A DNA stretch of 64,000 nucleotides from Pseudomaricurvus sp033283175 (lineage in GTDB: Bacteria > Pseudomonadota > Gammaproteobacteria > Pseudomonadales > Cellvibrionaceae): assembly GCA_033283175.1 (NCBI GenBank), contig JAWMQM010000001.1:1240001-1304000 (forward strand), in the 5' to 3' direction. Made by a program: the position numbers and the translations under genes. Below are positions 62,229 to 64,000 of the stretch, piece after piece. Every line of letters starts with the position of its first letter. Position 1 is the first letter of the stretch. The notes under the pieces were generated by a model. The model was not told the DNA's origin. It saw nothing but the letters and a program-made list of their open reading frames with translations, and did no database searches.

Positions 62229-62244
62229 TGTGGTCCAGACCACA
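62229..62244. promoter_or_regulatory. Palindrome upstream of glnK
   Basis: TGTGGTC-CA-GACCACA is a near-perfect 16-bp palindrome 180 bp before the glnK start. It could be a regulator site such as an enhancer-like element, but it does not match the NtrC consensus I know (GCAC-GTGC type), so no regulator is assigned. Confidence 0.35.
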
Positions 62245-62263
62245 AATCACCCAACCACCAGAC

Positions 62264-62297
62264 ACAAAAAAACCCGGCAGCTTGCGCTGCCGGGCTT
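62264..62297 (-). terminator. Rho-independent terminator of amtB
   Basis: CCCGGCAGC and GCTGCCGGG pair around a four-base loop; on the minus strand TTTTTTT follows. It ends the amtB transcript before glnK. Confidence 0.9.
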
Positions 62298-62323
62298 CTT
62301 GAGTCGCTATCCAGCGGGGTAAC

Positions 62324-63604
62324 TTACTTACCGCCAGTGAACTCAGGGTAGGCTTCCATACCGCACTCGGACAGATCCACACCGTTGAACTCTTCTTCTT
62401 CAGTAACGCGGATGCCCATGACGGCTTTGAGGATGGCCCAAACGATCAGGCTGCAGACGAATACCCAGACAAAGATCACCAGGGCACCCAGCAGCTGGCC
62501 ACCGATGGTAGCGTCGCCGTCGGTGAAAGGTACTACCAGTACACCGAACAGACCTACAACACCGTGTACAGAGATGGCACCGACAGGATCGTCGATCTTC
62601 AGCTTGTCCAGGGTCAGGATGGAGAATACTACCAGCACGCCACCAACAGCACCGATCAGGCTGGCCTGCAGGGCAGATGGGTCAGCAGGTTCAGCAGTGA
62701 TCGCTACCAGGCCAGCCAGAGCACCGTTCAGGGCCATGGTCAGGTCGGCTTTGCCGAACAGGATGCGGGCAACAATCAGGGCACCGATCAGACCACCGGC
62801 AGCAGCAGCGTTGGTGTTAACAAACACGCTGGCTACTTCGTTGGCTACGCCGATACCGGACAGCTGCAGGGTAGAACCGCCGTTGAAACCGAACCAGCCC
62901 ATCCACAGGATGAAGGTACCCAGGGTAGCCAGTGGCAGGTTCGCACCAGGGATAGCGTTAACTTCACCGTTTTTGCCGTACTTGCCTTTACGGGCACCCA
63001 GCAGGATAACACCCGCCAGAGCAGCAGCAGCACCGGCCATGTGAACGATACCGGAACCAGCGTAATCGCTGTAGCTCAGTTCACCGATGAAAGGAACAGC
63101 GTTGCCGCCCCAGGTCCAGCCACCCTCAACAGGGTAGATGAAGCCGGTCATTACCACGGCGAAAGCCAGGAAGGCCCACAGCTTCATACGCTCGGCAACC
63201 GCACCGGATACGATGGACATTGCAGTAGCAACGAACACAACCTGGAAGAAGAAGTCGGAAGCACCTGAGTAAGGCAGGCCAGCATCTTCGACGCCACCGC
63301 GGAAGTCTGCCTGTGCAGCCAGGACACCGGCAACCGCTTCGTCAGTCATGCTGGCGACGTTGTCAGTACCGCTCAGGAAGAAACCGCCGCCGTACATCAG
63401 CTCGTAACCGCAGACCAGGTACATGGTACAGGCGATGGCGTAGAGGGCGATGTTTTTGGTGAGAATTTCAGTGGTATTCTTGGAGCGGACAAGACCCGAC
63501 TCCAGCATGGCGAAACCTGCCGCCATCCACATTACCAGTGCGCCACACACCAAGAAGTAAAAAGTGTCCATGGCGTACTGCAATTCGAAAATTTGACTTT
63601 CCAT
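62324..63604 (-). CDS. amtB: Ammonium transporter AmtB
   Basis: The 426-residue protein has eleven hydrophobic helices without a clear cleaved signal and the Amt core: FYFLVCGALVMWMAAGFAMLE, DFFFQVVFVATAMSIVSGAVAE, DYAGSGIVHMAGAAAALAG with the pore His in VHMAG, and ISVHGVVGLFGVL with the second pore His. It conducts ammonium and binds P-II at its cytoplasmic vestibule. It follows the partial P-II gene by 63 bp and probably forms an operon with it. Confidence 0.96.
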   Translation of the reverse strand: MESQIFELQYAMDTFYFLVCGALVMWMAAGFAMLESGLVRSKNTTEILTKNIALYAIACTMYLVCGYELMYGGGFFLSGTDNVASMTDEAVAGVLAAQADFRGGVEDAGLPYSGASDFFFQVVFVATAMSIVSGAVAERMKLWAFLAFAVVMTGFIYPVEGGWTWGGNAVPFIGELSYSDYAGSGIVHMAGAAAALAGVILLGARKGKYGKNGEVNAIPGANLPLATLGTFILWMGWFGFNGGSTLQLSGIGVANEVASVFVNTNAAAAGGLIGALIVARILFGKADLTMALNGALAGLVAITAEPADPSALQASLIGAVGGVLVVFSILTLDKLKIDDPVGAISVHGVVGLFGVLVVPFTDGDATIGGQLLGALVIFVWVFVCSLIVWAILKAVMGIRVTEEEEFNGVDLSECGMEAYPEFTGGK

Positions 63605-63667
63605 TGCATTTCTCCGGGAGAATTTGTTTTAACAGTATCGAGCGTCTTTTAATTTGCGCCTGATTGC

Positions 63668-64000
63668 TTACAGTGCATCTTCGCCGGTTTCACCGGTACG
63701 GATGCGAATGACCTGCTCCAGCGGGGAAACGAAGATCTTGCCATCGCCAATTTTACCGCTGTGCGCTGCTTTGCTGATGGATTCCACCACGCTGTCAACC
63801 TGGCTGTCGCTTACTGCAACTTCCAGCTTGGTTTTGGGCAGAAAGTCCACCACATACTCCGCACCACGGTAGAGTTCAGTGTGACCTTTCTGACGACCAA
63901 ATCCTTTCACTTCGGTAACGGTGATACCTTGTACACCGATCTCGGAGAGACTTTCACGCACTGCATCCAGCATGAAAGGTTTAATAATAGCCGTAACGAG
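63668..64000 (-). CDS. glnK: Nitrogen regulatory protein P-II, N-terminus cut by window edge
   Basis: The 110 codons present match P-II from about residue 3 (LVTAIIKPF) to the end. They include the T-loop GHTELYRGAEYVVDFLP with its tyrosine and AHSGKIGDGKIFV. The common KPFKLDDV segment reads KPFMLDAV here, a Lys-to-Met and an Asp-to-Ala change next to the helix start. The start codon lies a few bases beyond the window. It is upstream of amtB in the same direction, the classic glnK-amtB order. Confidence 0.93.
   Translation of the reverse strand, partial: LVTAIIKPFMLDAVRESLSEIGVQGITVTEVKGFGRQKGHTELYRGAEYVVDFLPKTKLEVAVSDSQVDSVVESISKAAHSGKIGDGKIFVSPLEQVIRIRTGETGEDAL

Noticed and set aside
62051..62323. 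Sigma-54 promoter for glnK
   Set aside because: A GG-N10-GC pair can be found near 62085, but the flanking bases do not match TGGCAC-N5-TTGCA well enough to call it.

Overview
The window reads as chromosomal DNA of a free-living, probably marine gammaproteobacterium of the Pseudomonadales in the broad sense (Halieaceae/Spongiibacteraceae-like; this taxonomic placement is inference). The right third carries a Pseudomonas-type housekeeping order: hemY-hemX-hemD-hemC, algR-algZ, argH, lptM, lysA, dapF, a DUF484 gene, xerC, a sutA homologue and glnK/amtB. The left two thirds are accessory catabolism: acyl-CoA dehydrogenases, CoA-transferases, crotonases, short-chain dehydrogenases (SDRs), a hydantoinase-type pair and a TonB-dependent receptor, mixed with AraC, LysR, LuxR and TetR regulators. 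No tRNA, rRNA, CRISPR array, prophage or transposase gene was seen.

Layout. (1) 1-8.4 kb: TonB-dependent receptor (cut by the window edge), SDR, two AraC regulators, two overlapping class III CoA-transferases and an unusual crotonase. This looks like uptake and CoA-dependent breakdown of a lipophilic compound. (2) 8.4-13.5 kb: a small secreted protein, an RsgA-type GTPase, a hotdog thioesterase, a beta-barrel-like protein, then a spermidine/putrescine-type binding protein with a ureohydrolase of the agmatinase family, divergent from a LuxR-type regulator. (3) 14.6-19.4 kb: a membrane-anchored P-loop ATPase translationally coupled to an MscS-type channel, followed by an exported beta-rich protein. 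This is the best candidate for an undescribed system. (4) 19.5-28.3 kb: hydantoinase/oxoprolinase A and B, SDR, a repeat-rich gap with a REPIN inside long inverted arms, aldo/keto reductase, sterol-desaturase-family hydroxylase and LysR. (5) 28.3-35.8 kb: HPP protein, SDR, SMR exporter, a 53-residue Pmp3/YqaE protein, a lipoprotein joining two lysozyme-inhibitor modules, aquaporin Z, GNAT, homocysteine methyltransferase and TetR with a clear operator. (6) 36-46.3 kb: an LLM oxidoreductase, sulfotransferase, TIM-barrel, DUF1214 run, then a convergent beta-oxidation operon with a fused double acyl-CoA dehydrogenase, a crotonase and two single acyl-CoA dehydrogenases.

(7) 46.7-64 kb: core genes for rRNA methylation, lipid recycling, haem, alginate-type two-component control, arginine, lysine/peptidoglycan precursors, chromosome dimer resolution and ammonium uptake. 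Two P-II genes flank amtB, and a tandemly duplicated REPIN unit lies downstream of the DUF523 gene.

All function calls rest on reading translated sequence and recalled family signatures; no database search was run. Start codons were moved from the longest possible reading where a ribosome binding site, an overlap or a signal peptide argued for it. Where the best start is GTG, this is stated.
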